A stretch of 33,692 nucleotides of DNA from Chitinophaga pinensis (GTDB lineage Bacteria > Bacteroidota > Bacteroidia > Chitinophagales > Chitinophagaceae). Positions 18,198 to 26,531 of the stretch are shown piece by piece. Under the pieces are notes generated by a model. It saw only the letters and a program-made list of their open reading frames with translations. It was not told where the DNA came from and made no database searches. Made by a program: the position numbers and the translations under genes. Numbering within the stretch: position 1 is the first letter of the stretch; each line of letters opens with the position of its first letter. The stretch spans positions 1-33,692 of the forward strand of contig CAMBYG010000015.1 of NCBI GenBank assembly GCA_945872085.1. The letters are read 5' to 3'.

Positions 18198-19328
18198 ATG
18201 AAAAATCTTTTTCAAATCTTCTTTTGTAGTATTATACTGATTGCAAGTGCATCAACAGTAAAAGCAAATACTTATAGAATTAGTATTTTAACTTGTGCTC
18301 AAGGGGAAGATTTATACGCAACCTTTGGTCATAGTGCGATACGTGTTACCGACTCGGTTCATCATTCGGATATTGTTTATAATTATGGCACCTTCAATTT
18401 TAATGACCCTAATTTTTACGTGAAATTTGTGAAGGGGGATTTGTTGTATTTTATTGAAGCTTGTGATTACAATAGTTTTATTATGATGTATGCATATGAA
18501 CATCGATCTGTAACAGAACAAGTGCTGGCTGTTGATTCCAATGAGCAAAATCAAATTGTATCTTATTTAAATGAAAATTTATTAGAGCAATATAAATACT
18601 ATAAATACGATTTCGTTAATGACAATTGTGCAACACGGGTTTACCAAGTTTTTGATCAATTGTTTACTCAAAATTTAAATTGTCATAATATAAAGCTTCA
18701 AAAAACACACAGAAGTATTTTAAATGAAATGTTGGAAAAACAAGACTGGACAAGATTAGGCATTAATTTAATGTTGGGAAAAAGAGTTGATCAGCCCATA
18801 AACACTTTGCAGTCTTTTTTTATACCTAAATATTTATACTTAGGTCTACAATCAACATCATTAAATAATAAACAATTGGTTGTTGCCGAGCAAAAGGTTC
18901 TACAATTTGAAGAACCGTCAATTTTAAAAAAGCAATTCAATCAACCTTTACTACTCCTTATTTGTTTATTAATTGTATTGGTATTTTGCTACTATAATCC
19001 TTCTACATTTATTATATACAAAATAATGAGCAGTATCTATTTAATGTTGAGTAGCCTATTAGGAATCGTATTTCTAACAATGTGGTTTTGGTCATCTCAT
19101 GTTTCGATGCATGATAATTACAATGTTTTATGGGCTCTACCCACTAATTTTTGGTTGGTAATAAAACCTAAAAATAAAAGCAAGTATGTGTATTTGGCAT
19201 TAGTGCTTATAGCTATTTCCTTTATTTTACATAGTATTGGCATTCAAAAATTACCTTTAGAAATCATGCCATTTATTCTTGGATTACTATTCATTTTGAT
19301 AACGAAATTGAAAACAAATGCCCAATGA
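18198..19328 (+). CDS. DUF4105/Lnb-type membrane protein, possible lipoprotein N-acyltransferase
   Basis: 376 aa. A signal peptide (about 1-23, ending VKAN) is followed by the periplasmic domain formerly called DUF4105, seen in ISILTCAQGEDLYATFGHSAIRV (28-50), VYNYGTFNF (60-68) and NDNCATRVYQ (141-150). H45 and C144 are the conserved pair that would form a thiol catalytic site. The C-terminal part holds about five membrane helices (about 250-370), including a WFWSS stretch near 295. This layout matches the lipoprotein N-acyltransferase Lnb recently described in Bacteroides, but other DUF4105 paralogs exist, so the assignment is tentative. The stop overlaps the next start by 11 bp, making it the head of an eight-gene run. 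Confidence 0.7.
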   Translation: MKNLFQIFFCSIILIASASTVKANTYRISILTCAQGEDLYATFGHSAIRVTDSVHHSDIVYNYGTFNFNDPNFYVKFVKGDLLYFIEACDYNSFIMMYAYEHRSVTEQVLAVDSNEQNQIVSYLNENLLEQYKYYKYDFVNDNCATRVYQVFDQLFTQNLNCHNIKLQKTHRSILNEMLEKQDWTRLGINLMLGKRVDQPINTLQSFFIPKYLYLGLQSTSLNNKQLVVAEQKVLQFEEPSILKKQFNQPLLLLICLLIVLVFCYYNPSTFIIYKIMSSIYLMLSSLLGIVFLTMWFWSSHVSMHDNYNVLWALPTNFWLVIKPKNKSKYVYLALVLIAISFILHSIGIQKLPLEIMPFILGLLFILITKLKTNAQ

Positions 19329-20121
19329 ATTATCTTATAATGGAATAGCCTACTACAAAGAAGGATTAGGCGATGCAGTTGTTTTATTGCATGGCTATCC
19401 TATGGACAAAAACAGTTGGATGGACATGATAGCTGTTCTTTCTAGAGCCTATAAGGTTATTGCAATAGATATTCCTGGATTAGGCAATTCGAGTCCAAGC
19501 AAATCAAATTCCTTTGAAGCAATAGCCGATCAGATACATGATTTATTACTTTATGAAAATATAGAGAAAACAGTTTTTGTTGGTCACTCTATGGGTGGAT
19601 ATGTAGCTCTTGCATTTAGTAATCTATATAGCGAAATGGTAAGTGGCCTTAGTTTAGTACATAGTACTTTAAGGGCAGACACTGAAGAAAAGATATCGAT
19701 TCGCTTGAAAATCATTGATTTAATAAATAAGGGTGGTGTAAAGGCTTTTTTAAGAGAACTCTTTCCAAGTTTATTTGCTGCCAATAAACGATTAATATAT
19801 AAGACAGAATGGGAAACTTTATATCATCGATATCAATCGGTTTCGCCTGCTAGTCTAATAGCATTATACGAAGCTATAATGCAAAGAAAAGACTCCACTG
19901 AAATTAACTGGGACCGATTTCCTATGCAATGGATTGTTGGTGAGCAGGATCAGTTATTAGACCCTAAAGATTTAATTACACAAGCACTTCAATCGGATAA
20001 TTCCTTTGTATCTTTATATCCAAATTGTGGGCATATGTGTATGATTGAAAACAGTTCACAATTTGAAAAGGACATCGTTGAATTTACAAATTACTGTTAT
20101 GCAAAAACAAATCAAAAATAG
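19318..20121 (+). CDS. Alpha/beta-fold hydrolase
   Basis: 267 aa. Full hydrolase layout: oxyanion HGYPMD (25-30), nucleophile S91 in GHSMGG (89-94), acid candidate D211 in VGEQDQLLD (207-215), and catalytic H239 in CGHMCMIE (237-244). There is no signal peptide, so it is cytoplasmic. Relatives include esterases and aryl or lactone hydrolases, and the substrate cannot be read. The start overlaps the 3' end of the DUF4105 gene by 11 bp and its own end overlaps the next gene by 23 bp, so translation is coupled on both sides. Confidence 0.85.
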   Translation: MPNELSYNGIAYYKEGLGDAVVLLHGYPMDKNSWMDMIAVLSRAYKVIAIDIPGLGNSSPSKSNSFEAIADQIHDLLLYENIEKTVFVGHSMGGYVALAFSNLYSEMVSGLSLVHSTLRADTEEKISIRLKIIDLINKGGVKAFLRELFPSLFAANKRLIYKTEWETLYHRYQSVSPASLIALYEAIMQRKDSTEINWDRFPMQWIVGEQDQLLDPKDLITQALQSDNSFVSLYPNCGHMCMIENSSQFEKDIVEFTNYCYAKTNQK

Positions 20122-22012
20122 CTTTTATATTATACTTCTTTCCCTTTTATGGGGGTTAAATAGTTATGCATCTCATATAATAGGTGGTGAATTTACGTAT
20201 ACATACCAAGGCAACAATGTCTATAGAGTTACCTTAAGTATTTATCAAGATTGTTTAACGGGCAATCCTTCTGCTATTCAACAAGATAATCCTGCTAAAG
20301 TAACCATTTTTGAAGGTGATGGAAATATCTATTTGCAAGATGCCACTTTAGTGGCCGTATCTTCCGTGTTAATACCTAGTAATTTTAGTAACTCCTGCAT
20401 AACTAATGTGCCAAATACATGCTTACGTAAAACTGTATTTGTAAAAGATTATGTGCTTCCAACCAATACTTTAGGGTATAGAATTTTATACCAACGCTGT
20501 TGTAGAAATGCTACTATTTTAAATATCGACAATCCAGGTACAACAGGTGCATCCTATTATTGTGACATTCCACCTTTAGCAACAATAGGTGTAAATAATA
20601 GTGCCATCTTCAAAGTAGATCCACCCCAAATCATATGTTTAAACGTTCCCTTTGTATACGACCATAGTGCAACAGATGCCGATGGTGATTCTTTAAGTTA
20701 CAATTTATGTGAAGCTTATATAGGTGGATCACAGTCCAACTCATCCCCATTGCCTAATTCGATTTCACTTTTCCCAGTGAATTATAGCGTACCCTATACC
20801 TTCGATAATCCTATTCAGGGCAATCCAGGAATTCAAATTGATGCGGTAAGTGGGTTGATGAATTTTACGCCAAACATACAGGGTAGATATGTAGTAACAG
20901 TTTGTTGTAATGAGTGGAGAAATGGAATCATTATTAATACCTCTAAAAGAGAATTTCAATTTGTGATAACCAATTGTTATAAAACAACTATTGCTAATAT
21001 CCCTCAATACAGCACTGATTTCAATACCTATATTTTCACCTGCAAAACAAAAGAAATTAATTTTAAGAATACAAGTATTGGTGGGTTAACGTATCATTGG
21101 GATTTTGGTGTAGCTAATTTACAATCCGATACATCTAATTTATTTGAACCTACGTTTACTTATCCAGATACAGGCACTTATAAAGTAAAGCTAATAGTAA
21201 ATCCAAAATCTACCTGTAGTGATAGTATTACAAGATATGTAAAAGTATATCCTAGCTTTAAAACAGATTTTAATATAAGTGGAAACCCATGTCCAAACAC
21301 TATTATCAATCTAAACTCTCAAATTACAAATACAGCACCACCTACTACTTTTTATAATTGGTATAGTAATGGCAACTTAATAAGTAATGATGCAAATACA
21401 ACAACAAGCTATACAACAAGTGGTAAAAATTTTATAACCCTGGTTGCTGGAAATAGCAAAGGGTGTAAAGACTCCATTAACAAAGAATATGTAATTGATA
21501 ATTTTATTCCTTTTGCAGGTAATGATACTACAATAGTGGTAGGCGAACAAATTCAATTTAATGCAAGTGGAGGGTCTCTGTATTCTTGGACACCTAATTT
21601 TTATTTAAACGTTGCTAATATTGCTGATCCCGTGGGCTTCTACCCATTAATTGATACCATACTATACACGGTAAATATTACCTCATCAAATGGATGTATA
21701 GGAGCAGACGACATCGTAGTTAGAATAGTAAAACAAGGTTCTTATTTCATGCCCAGTGGATTTACGCCCAACAATGATGGAAATAATGATAGAATAAGAC
21801 CTATTCTAATAGGTTATACCAAACTTAATTATTTCTCTATTTATAATAGATGGGGTGAACTCTTATTCAACTCTAAAAATATTAACGATAGTTGGGATGG
21901 AACCTATAAAGATCAAAAATGTGAAATGGGGACCTATTTTTATACCATATCTGTTACCGACAGAAATAACAAAATAGATAATTATAAGGGTGACTTTATT
22001 TTACTTAGATAA
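20099..22012 (+). CDS. Secreted PKD-domain protein with T9SS type B (gliding-type) C-terminal domain
   Basis: 637 aa from the ATG at 20099, which gives a proper signal peptide (MQKQIKNSFYIILLSLLWGLNSYAS); the longer open frame from 20045 would bury it inside the previous gene. After the signal, SHIIGGEFTYTYQGNNVYRVTLSIYQDC is the conserved N-terminus of a family of large Bacteroidota surface proteins. PKD-like modules lie at about 305-395 (YHWDFGV, YPDTGTYKVKLIV) and 400-480. The last 90 residues, beginning PSGFTPNNDGNND and containing YNRWGELLF and SWDGTYKDQKCEMGTYFY, form the type B (CHU_C) T9SS domain used by gliding-associated proteins. Likely surface-exposed; the ligand is unknown. Confidence 0.85.
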   Translation: MQKQIKNSFYIILLSLLWGLNSYASHIIGGEFTYTYQGNNVYRVTLSIYQDCLTGNPSAIQQDNPAKVTIFEGDGNIYLQDATLVAVSSVLIPSNFSNSCITNVPNTCLRKTVFVKDYVLPTNTLGYRILYQRCCRNATILNIDNPGTTGASYYCDIPPLATIGVNNSAIFKVDPPQIICLNVPFVYDHSATDADGDSLSYNLCEAYIGGSQSNSSPLPNSISLFPVNYSVPYTFDNPIQGNPGIQIDAVSGLMNFTPNIQGRYVVTVCCNEWRNGIIINTSKREFQFVITNCYKTTIANIPQYSTDFNTYIFTCKTKEINFKNTSIGGLTYHWDFGVANLQSDTSNLFEPTFTYPDTGTYKVKLIVNPKSTCSDSITRYVKVYPSFKTDFNISGNPCPNTIINLNSQITNTAPPTTFYNWYSNGNLISNDANTTTSYTTSGKNFITLVAGNSKGCKDSINKEYVIDNFIPFAGNDTTIVVGEQIQFNASGGSLYSWTPNFYLNVANIADPVGFYPLIDTILYTVNITSSNGCIGADDIVVRIVKQGSYFMPSGFTPNNDGNNDRIRPILIGYTKLNYFSIYNRWGELLFNSKNINDSWDGTYKDQKCEMGTYFYTISVTDRNNKIDNYKGDFILLR

Positions 22013-22014
22013 CA

Positions 22015-22785
22015 ATGAATAGACAAATATTTATCACTGGTGCCACTTCGGGTTTTGGAAAGGCAATTGCCTATAAATTTGCAGCACAAAAAGATCATTT
22101 GATTTTATGTGGTCGAAGAATGGATCGCTTAATTGCAATTAAAAATGATATCGAAGCTACACATGGGGTAGCAGTGCTCCTCTTCAATTTCGATATTCAA
22201 GATAAAAATCAAATAGACGAAGCGCTCAATACCTGGTTGGCAACAATGCCAAAAGTAGATATACTAGTCAATAATGCAGGGCTTGCGGCAGGCTTATCAA
22301 GCATTGAAGATGGAGAATTAGATGATTGGGAAAGAATGATTGATACCAACTTCAAAGGATTGTTGTATATCAGTAGAAAAATATTGCCCATCTTAAAAGG
22401 TCAACGTCAGGGGCATGTATTCAATATTAGTTCAACAGCGGGTAAAATTGTATATAAAAATGGCAATGTATATTGCGCTACCAAACATGCTGTTGATGCC
22501 TTATCTCAAGCAATGCGAATAGATTTATTGCCTTATGGCATCAAAGTAACCTGTATCAGTCCAGGTATGGCAGAAACAGAATTTTCTCTAGTTAGATTTG
22601 ATGGCGATGAAGAAAAATCAAAGCAGGTTTATAAAGATACAGCGCCTCTTCAAGCAAATGATATTGCAGATGCCATTGCGTATTGCGCAAACCTACCGAA
22701 ACATGTCTGCATTAATGACCTAACCATTACTTGTTTAAATCAAGCCAATGGAATATATGTTCAAAAAAACGCAGATATACTTTAG
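22015..22785 (+). CDS. SDR-family NAD(P)-dependent oxidoreductase
   Basis: 256 aa classical short-chain dehydrogenase. Cofactor motif TGATSGFGKAI (8-18), NNAG (86-89), and the catalytic set S139/S140 with YxxxK at Y153 and K157 (VYCATKHAV). Basic residues after strand 2 (CGRRMDR) favour NADP. It resembles the YdfG-like 3-hydroxy acid dehydrogenases, including the TDIAD-like PLQANDIADAIAY segment near 215-227, but the substrate is not settled. It starts 2 bp after the T9SS type B gene and is followed after 2 bp by a thioesterase gene. Confidence 0.88.
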   Translation: MNRQIFITGATSGFGKAIAYKFAAQKDHLILCGRRMDRLIAIKNDIEATHGVAVLLFNFDIQDKNQIDEALNTWLATMPKVDILVNNAGLAAGLSSIEDGELDDWERMIDTNFKGLLYISRKILPILKGQRQGHVFNISSTAGKIVYKNGNVYCATKHAVDALSQAMRIDLLPYGIKVTCISPGMAETEFSLVRFDGDEEKSKQVYKDTAPLQANDIADAIAYCANLPKHVCINDLTITCLNQANGIYVQKNADIL

Positions 22786-22787
22786 TC

Positions 22788-23207
22788 ATGTATAGTTTTG
22801 CTACTACCCGAAGAGTATTATATGGAGAAACCGATCAAATGGGTTTTTTATATTATGGTAACTATGGTTTGTATTACGAAATGGGACGCAATGAAGCCAT
22901 TAGGAATTTAGGAATCAGTTATAAAGAATTAGAAGCAATGGGTATTATTATGCCTGTAGTAGAACTTCATGCTAAATACTTACGACCAGCAAAATACGAT
23001 GATCTGATTACCATTAAAACAGCTGTTTTAGCACTTGATGTGGATAATAAAATAAGTTTCTATTGCGAATTATTTAATGAACAAAATAAATTATTGAATA
23101 GCTCCACTACGCAATTAGTTTTTTATGATACGCAACTGAAAACTACCGTAGCAATGCCCTCAATATTGAGCAACAAATTAGCGCCCTTTTTTGAAAATGA
23201 TAAATAA
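22788..23207 (+). CDS. Hotdog-fold acyl-CoA thioesterase (YbgC/4HBT type)
   Basis: 139 aa from the ATG at 22788; the extra upstream frame to 22731 overlaps the SDR gene and has no family sequence. The hotdog motif YGETDQMGFLYYGNYGLYYEMGRNEAIR (12-39) contains the catalytic Asp (D16) and the Gly/Tyr of the long helix; YLRPAKYDDLITIKT is the usual next strand. Expected to hydrolyse acyl-CoA (short or aromatic) in the cytoplasm, with the substrate unknown. It overlaps the cinA start (ATGATAAATAA arrangement at 23197-23207). Confidence 0.85.
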   Translation: MYSFATTRRVLYGETDQMGFLYYGNYGLYYEMGRNEAIRNLGISYKELEAMGIIMPVVELHAKYLRPAKYDDLITIKTAVLALDVDNKISFYCELFNEQNKLLNSSTTQLVFYDTQLKTTVAMPSILSNKLAPFFENDK

Positions 23208-24459
23208 AAATAATAAAGCTGTACTCATTACAATTGGCGACGAACTGCTTATTGGTCAAACCATCGATACCAATTCTGCATGGATTGCACAAGCCTTAAA
23301 TAAAATTGGTATAGCTGTCTTACAACGAATTGCTGTAGGTGACGAATCGCAGGCTATTCAAGAAGCATTAGATGCTGCCATTGCAAAAGCAAAGTTTGTT
23401 TTTATAACCGGTGGATTAGGTCCAACCGCAGATGATATTACGAAGCCTTTATTATGCAACTATTTTAAAGGTTCATTAATTAGAAATAAAGAAGTAGAAG
23501 AGCATATTACTGCAATTTTTACAAAACGTAACAGGCCCATTTTAGAACGCAATTTAAAACAAGCTGATGTACCCGATAATTGCAAGGTATTGTTCAATCA
23601 ATTAGGAACCGCTCCTGGTATGTGGTTTGAGAAAGATCATTCCATCATCATTGCATTACCCGGTGTGCCTTTTGAGATGATGGGTATTGTAACCAATGAA
23701 GTTCTGCCAAAACTAAAAAAACTTGTTACTGATCATTTTATCATTCATGAAACAGTTATTACTGCTGGACAAGGAGAAAGTTTTTTAGCAGAAAAACTTA
23801 TTGCTTTTGAAAACAAAATACCTACTGATATTAAATTGGCTTATTTACCTAGTCCAGGTATAGTTAAATTAAGGTTAACCGGTCAATCTACTAATCAAGC
23901 TGCTTTACAGCAAAAGATACTAACTTTTAAAGAAGAATTAATTTACCTGCTTAAAGATAGTATTGTTGCATTGGAAGATAAAACCTTAGATAAAATTGTT
24001 TCTGAATCTTTAAGCAATAATCATCTGACTATTGGACTGGCAGAAAGTTGCACGGGTGGTTATATTGCCCATCTATTGACACAACATGTAGGTGCCTCTC
24101 AGTTGTTGAAAGGAAGTTTGGTATGTTATCAAAATGAAATTAAACAACGTATTCTTGGAATAAGTGCAGAAGATATCAATACATACGGCGTCTATAGTGA
24201 AACCATTGCTACTAAAATGGCATATGCTGCTAAAGAACTTTTGGGTGCTTCTATTGGCATTGGAATAAGTGGTAAATTAAGCGAAGATCCTATTCAATCA
24301 GAAATTGCAACGGGTACAATTTTTATATCCGTCGTGACAAATAAACATCAAATTCATCAAAAAATACTATCGCTATACGATAGAGAGCGCAACAAAGAAG
24401 TAGCTGCACAAGCTGCTTTATTATTGATATGGAAAATTATACAGAAAGAACTAGCTTAG
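23197..24459 (+). CDS. cinA: CinA-family protein (molybdopterin-binding domain plus NMN amidohydrolase-like domain)
   Basis: 420 aa from the ATG at 23197, which overlaps the thioesterase stop by 11 bp; a TTG two codons up is an alternative. Residues about 6-170 form the CinA/MoCF domain (ITIGDELLIGQTIDTNSAWIA; FITGGLGPTADD; ALPGVPFEM), which hydrolyses ADP-ribose in related proteins. A linker leads to the C-terminal PncC-like domain (about 260-420) with AESCTGGYIAHLLTQHVGASQ. The usual TG(I/V)(A/S)GP-G-G loop is replaced here by GIGISGKLSEDPIQSE, so the nicotinamide-nucleotide amidase activity may be lost or changed. The end overlaps aroK by 31 bp. Confidence 0.88.
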   Translation: MINKNNKAVLITIGDELLIGQTIDTNSAWIAQALNKIGIAVLQRIAVGDESQAIQEALDAAIAKAKFVFITGGLGPTADDITKPLLCNYFKGSLIRNKEVEEHITAIFTKRNRPILERNLKQADVPDNCKVLFNQLGTAPGMWFEKDHSIIIALPGVPFEMMGIVTNEVLPKLKKLVTDHFIIHETVITAGQGESFLAEKLIAFENKIPTDIKLAYLPSPGIVKLRLTGQSTNQAALQQKILTFKEELIYLLKDSIVALEDKTLDKIVSESLSNNHLTIGLAESCTGGYIAHLLTQHVGASQLLKGSLVCYQNEIKQRILGISAEDINTYGVYSETIATKMAYAAKELLGASIGIGISGKLSEDPIQSEIATGTIFISVVTNKHQIHQKILSLYDRERNKEVAAQAALLLIWKIIQKELA

Positions 24460-24977
24460 CTAAACATGTTTTTATAATTGGTATGCCTGGTGCTGGTAAG
24501 AGTTATTGGGCTAAACAACTTAGCGCCTATTTGCATGTGCCTTACGTAGATTTAGATGCTAAGATTTCGCATGCCTATGGAAAAACAATTAATGAACTCT
24601 TTACCGATAGTGGAGAAGATGCATTTAGAAAAATAGAACAAAAGGAGTTACAAAATCTATGTTTTCAATCACCACTGCAAATAATTGCTTGTGGAGGCGG
24701 TACCCCCATTTATGAAGATAATTTGGCATGGATGAAACGTTTTGGATTAGTCATTTTCATTAACCCAAATAAAGCTTCCATCCTACAAAGAATACACGCA
24801 AAATCACATCGACCACAATTTTTAAATAAAACTATTCAAGAAGTTGAAACGTTTTATGAAGAATTATTAATAAAACGATTGCCTATATACCAAGAAGCAA
24901 ATATCATAATAAATGAAGAACAATTAACCCTCGAAAATCTCCTTCAACATATTCAACCATGCATAAACCATCACTAA
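24429..24977 (+). CDS. aroK: Shikimate kinase
   Basis: 182 aa. ATP-binding P-loop GMPGAGKS (18-25), Asp pair in VDLDAKI (D41 and D43) for shikimate and magnesium, R67 in EDAFRKIE, GGG at 89-91 (ACGGGTP) for shikimate, and the lid Arg in HRPQ (R128). It phosphorylates shikimate in the chorismate route. The ATG at 24429 overlaps cinA by 31 bp; no other start fits before the P-loop. It ends 19 bp inside the DUF423 gene. Confidence 0.92.
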   Translation: MENYTERTSLAKHVFIIGMPGAGKSYWAKQLSAYLHVPYVDLDAKISHAYGKTINELFTDSGEDAFRKIEQKELQNLCFQSPLQIIACGGGTPIYEDNLAWMKRFGLVIFINPNKASILQRIHAKSHRPQFLNKTIQEVETFYEELLIKRLPIYQEANIIINEEQLTLENLLQHIQPCINHH

Positions 24978-25363
24978 TAGCAGCAAGTATTTTCGGATCT
25001 ACCGCAGTAATTATTGGCGCATTTGCCGCACACGCACTAAAAAAAATATTACCTGCAGAAGCCTTACAAACTATAGAAACAGCTGTTCGTTATCAAATGT
25101 ATCACACTCTCGTATTATTGGCACTTTGTTCATCCAAATCATGGATATCTGCTAAAAGCATTAAACGAATATTCAGCTTATTGGTAAGTGGAATACTTTG
25201 TTTCTCCGGATCTATATACCTTTTGATTTTTCTTAAGTCTTATCACATAATTGGTTTGCGTGGAATAGGAATTATTACCCCTATAGGCGGTATATTACTT
25301 ATTCTAGCTTGGATTTTACTATTTATAGAAGCTTATAAATACAAAGAAATTAGCGCTAAATAG
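24959..25363 (+). CDS. DUF423 (YgdD/TMEM256-like) membrane protein
   Basis: 134 aa with four membrane helices. The family sequence is clear at the N-terminus: a glycine-rich first helix followed by GAFAAHALK (about 21-29), then the ETAVRYQMYHTLVLLAL segment (about 41-57) with its conserved YQ and H. The family is widespread and of unknown function. It overlaps aroK by 19 bp and ends the tight run of genes that began at 18198. Confidence 0.9.
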   Translation: MHKPSLIAASIFGSTAVIIGAFAAHALKKILPAEALQTIETAVRYQMYHTLVLLALCSSKSWISAKSIKRIFSLLVSGILCFSGSIYLLIFLKSYHIIGLRGIGIITPIGGILLILAWILLFIEAYKYKEISAK

Positions 25364-25374
25364 AAAATAATCTT

Positions 25375-25382
25375 TACCTTTA
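25375..25382 (+). promoter_or_regulatory. Candidate -7 box TACCTTTA for the desaturase
   Basis: One mismatch from TAnnTTTG, 19 nt upstream of the ATG at 25402. No -33 TTG is seen. Confidence 0.3.
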
Positions 25383-25401
25383 CTCAACTCAAAAAAAATC
25401 A

Positions 25402-26478
25402 ATGACACCTCCTAGATTTTCCTCTAATAATATATCTTTTCAGCAAGAATTGAAGAAAAGAATCAATGCCTATTTTGAACAAAACAACATTGCTCAAACA
25501 GGTAATTTTGCGTTGTATCTTAAAGCTATCATATTGGTAAGCGCATTTATTGCAACTTATATACATGTAGTTTTTTTCTACAATCCCAATATGTGGTATA
25601 TTCATTTAGCAGAAGCTGTTTTAATTGGTTTGCTTACCGCTGCTATTGGATTTAATATCATGCATGACGGAGCCCACGGAAGTTTTAGTAAGTTCAATTG
25701 GCTTAACACTACCGCTGCTTATACGCTTAATTTTTTGGGAGCAAGTAGCTATATGTGGAATATCAAGCACAATTTAATTCATCATACCTTCACGAATATC
25801 GACGGTGTGGATGATGATATCGATGCAAAACCATTTTTAAGAATGTGTGATACCCAAGAATACAAAGAAATGCATAAATACCAACATCGTTATTATTGGA
25901 TGCTTTATAGTTTATTGTATCTATATTGGGTATTTTTTACCGACTATAAAAAGTATTTCTCTGGCATGATTGGTTCAATGCCTGTAAAGAAATTAAAAGT
26001 AAGTGACCACATTATTTTTTGGGGTTTCAAATTGTTATATGTAAGCTTATTCATTATTATACCTATTGCTTTTGTTGGCTTTACGCCTTGGATCATAGGC
26101 TATTTGTTAGGTGGATTAATAAGCGGATATGTATTGAGTATCGTATTTCAATTGGCCCATACGGTTGACGAAGCTGAATTTCCTGTTCCGGTACAACCTG
26201 CTAATAAAATTGAAGAGGATTGGGCTATTCATCAATTGCAAACAACGGCTAATTTTGCTACTAAAAACAAAATTTACACCTGGTTGTTTGGAGGTTTAAA
26301 TTATCAAATTGAACACCATTTATTTCCAAAAATATCGCATATCCATTACCCAGTCATAAGCAATATCGTAAAAGCAACTTGCCAAGACTTTAATGTAAAG
26401 TATATTGAATATCCAAAAATGAAATTGGCCATACATGCTCATGTAAACCATTTGCGCAATATGGGAATTAAAAAATAA
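25402..26478 (+). CDS. Membrane fatty acid (acyl-CoA) desaturase
   Basis: 358 aa with about four to six membrane helices. The three histidine boxes that hold the diiron centre are HDGAH (88-92), HNLIHH (123-128) and QIEHH (302-306); H253 in LAHTVDEAEFP is also conserved. QIEHH instead of HxxHH is characteristic of front-end (delta-5/delta-6) type desaturases such as the linoleoyl-CoA group, although no cytochrome b5 domain is fused here. It introduces a double bond into an acyl chain at the inner membrane; the position cannot be given. It is followed by a strong terminator. Confidence 0.9.
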   Translation: MTPPRFSSNNISFQQELKKRINAYFEQNNIAQTGNFALYLKAIILVSAFIATYIHVVFFYNPNMWYIHLAEAVLIGLLTAAIGFNIMHDGAHGSFSKFNWLNTTAAYTLNFLGASSYMWNIKHNLIHHTFTNIDGVDDDIDAKPFLRMCDTQEYKEMHKYQHRYYWMLYSLLYLYWVFFTDYKKYFSGMIGSMPVKKLKVSDHIIFWGFKLLYVSLFIIIPIAFVGFTPWIIGYLLGGLISGYVLSIVFQLAHTVDEAEFPVPVQPANKIEEDWAIHQLQTTANFATKNKIYTWLFGGLNYQIEHHLFPKISHIHYPVISNIVKATCQDFNVKYIEYPKMKLAIHAHVNHLRNMGIKK

Positions 26479-26487
26479 TAATAATCG

Positions 26488-26517
26488 AATGCTTCTTGTA
26501 AAAGAAGCATTTTTTTT
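26488..26517 (+). terminator. Rho-independent terminator after the desaturase
   Basis: 10-bp perfect stem AATGCTTCTT/AAGAAGCATT (26488-26497 with 26502-26511), loop GTAA, then a T run to 26517. It overlaps the promoter elements of kdsB. Confidence 0.88.
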
Positions 26518-26524
26518 ACCTTTA
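26496..26524 (+). promoter_or_regulatory. Candidate kdsB promoter overlapping the terminator hairpin
   Basis: TTG at 26496-26498 lies in the terminator stem/loop, then an 18-bp spacer and TACCTTTA at 26517-26524 (one mismatch). It ends 7 nt before the kdsB ATG, so the leader is minimal. Confidence 0.4.
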
Positions 26525-26531
26525 CACAACT

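Noticed and set aside
20045-20098. Extended N-terminus of the T9SS type B protein from 20045
   Set aside because: The extra residues lie inside the hydrolase gene and would hide the signal peptide, which starts properly at the ATG at 20099.
22731-22787. Extended N-terminus of the thioesterase from 22731
   Set aside because: It overlaps the SDR gene and is basic, non-family sequence; the hotdog domain starts right after the ATG at 22788.
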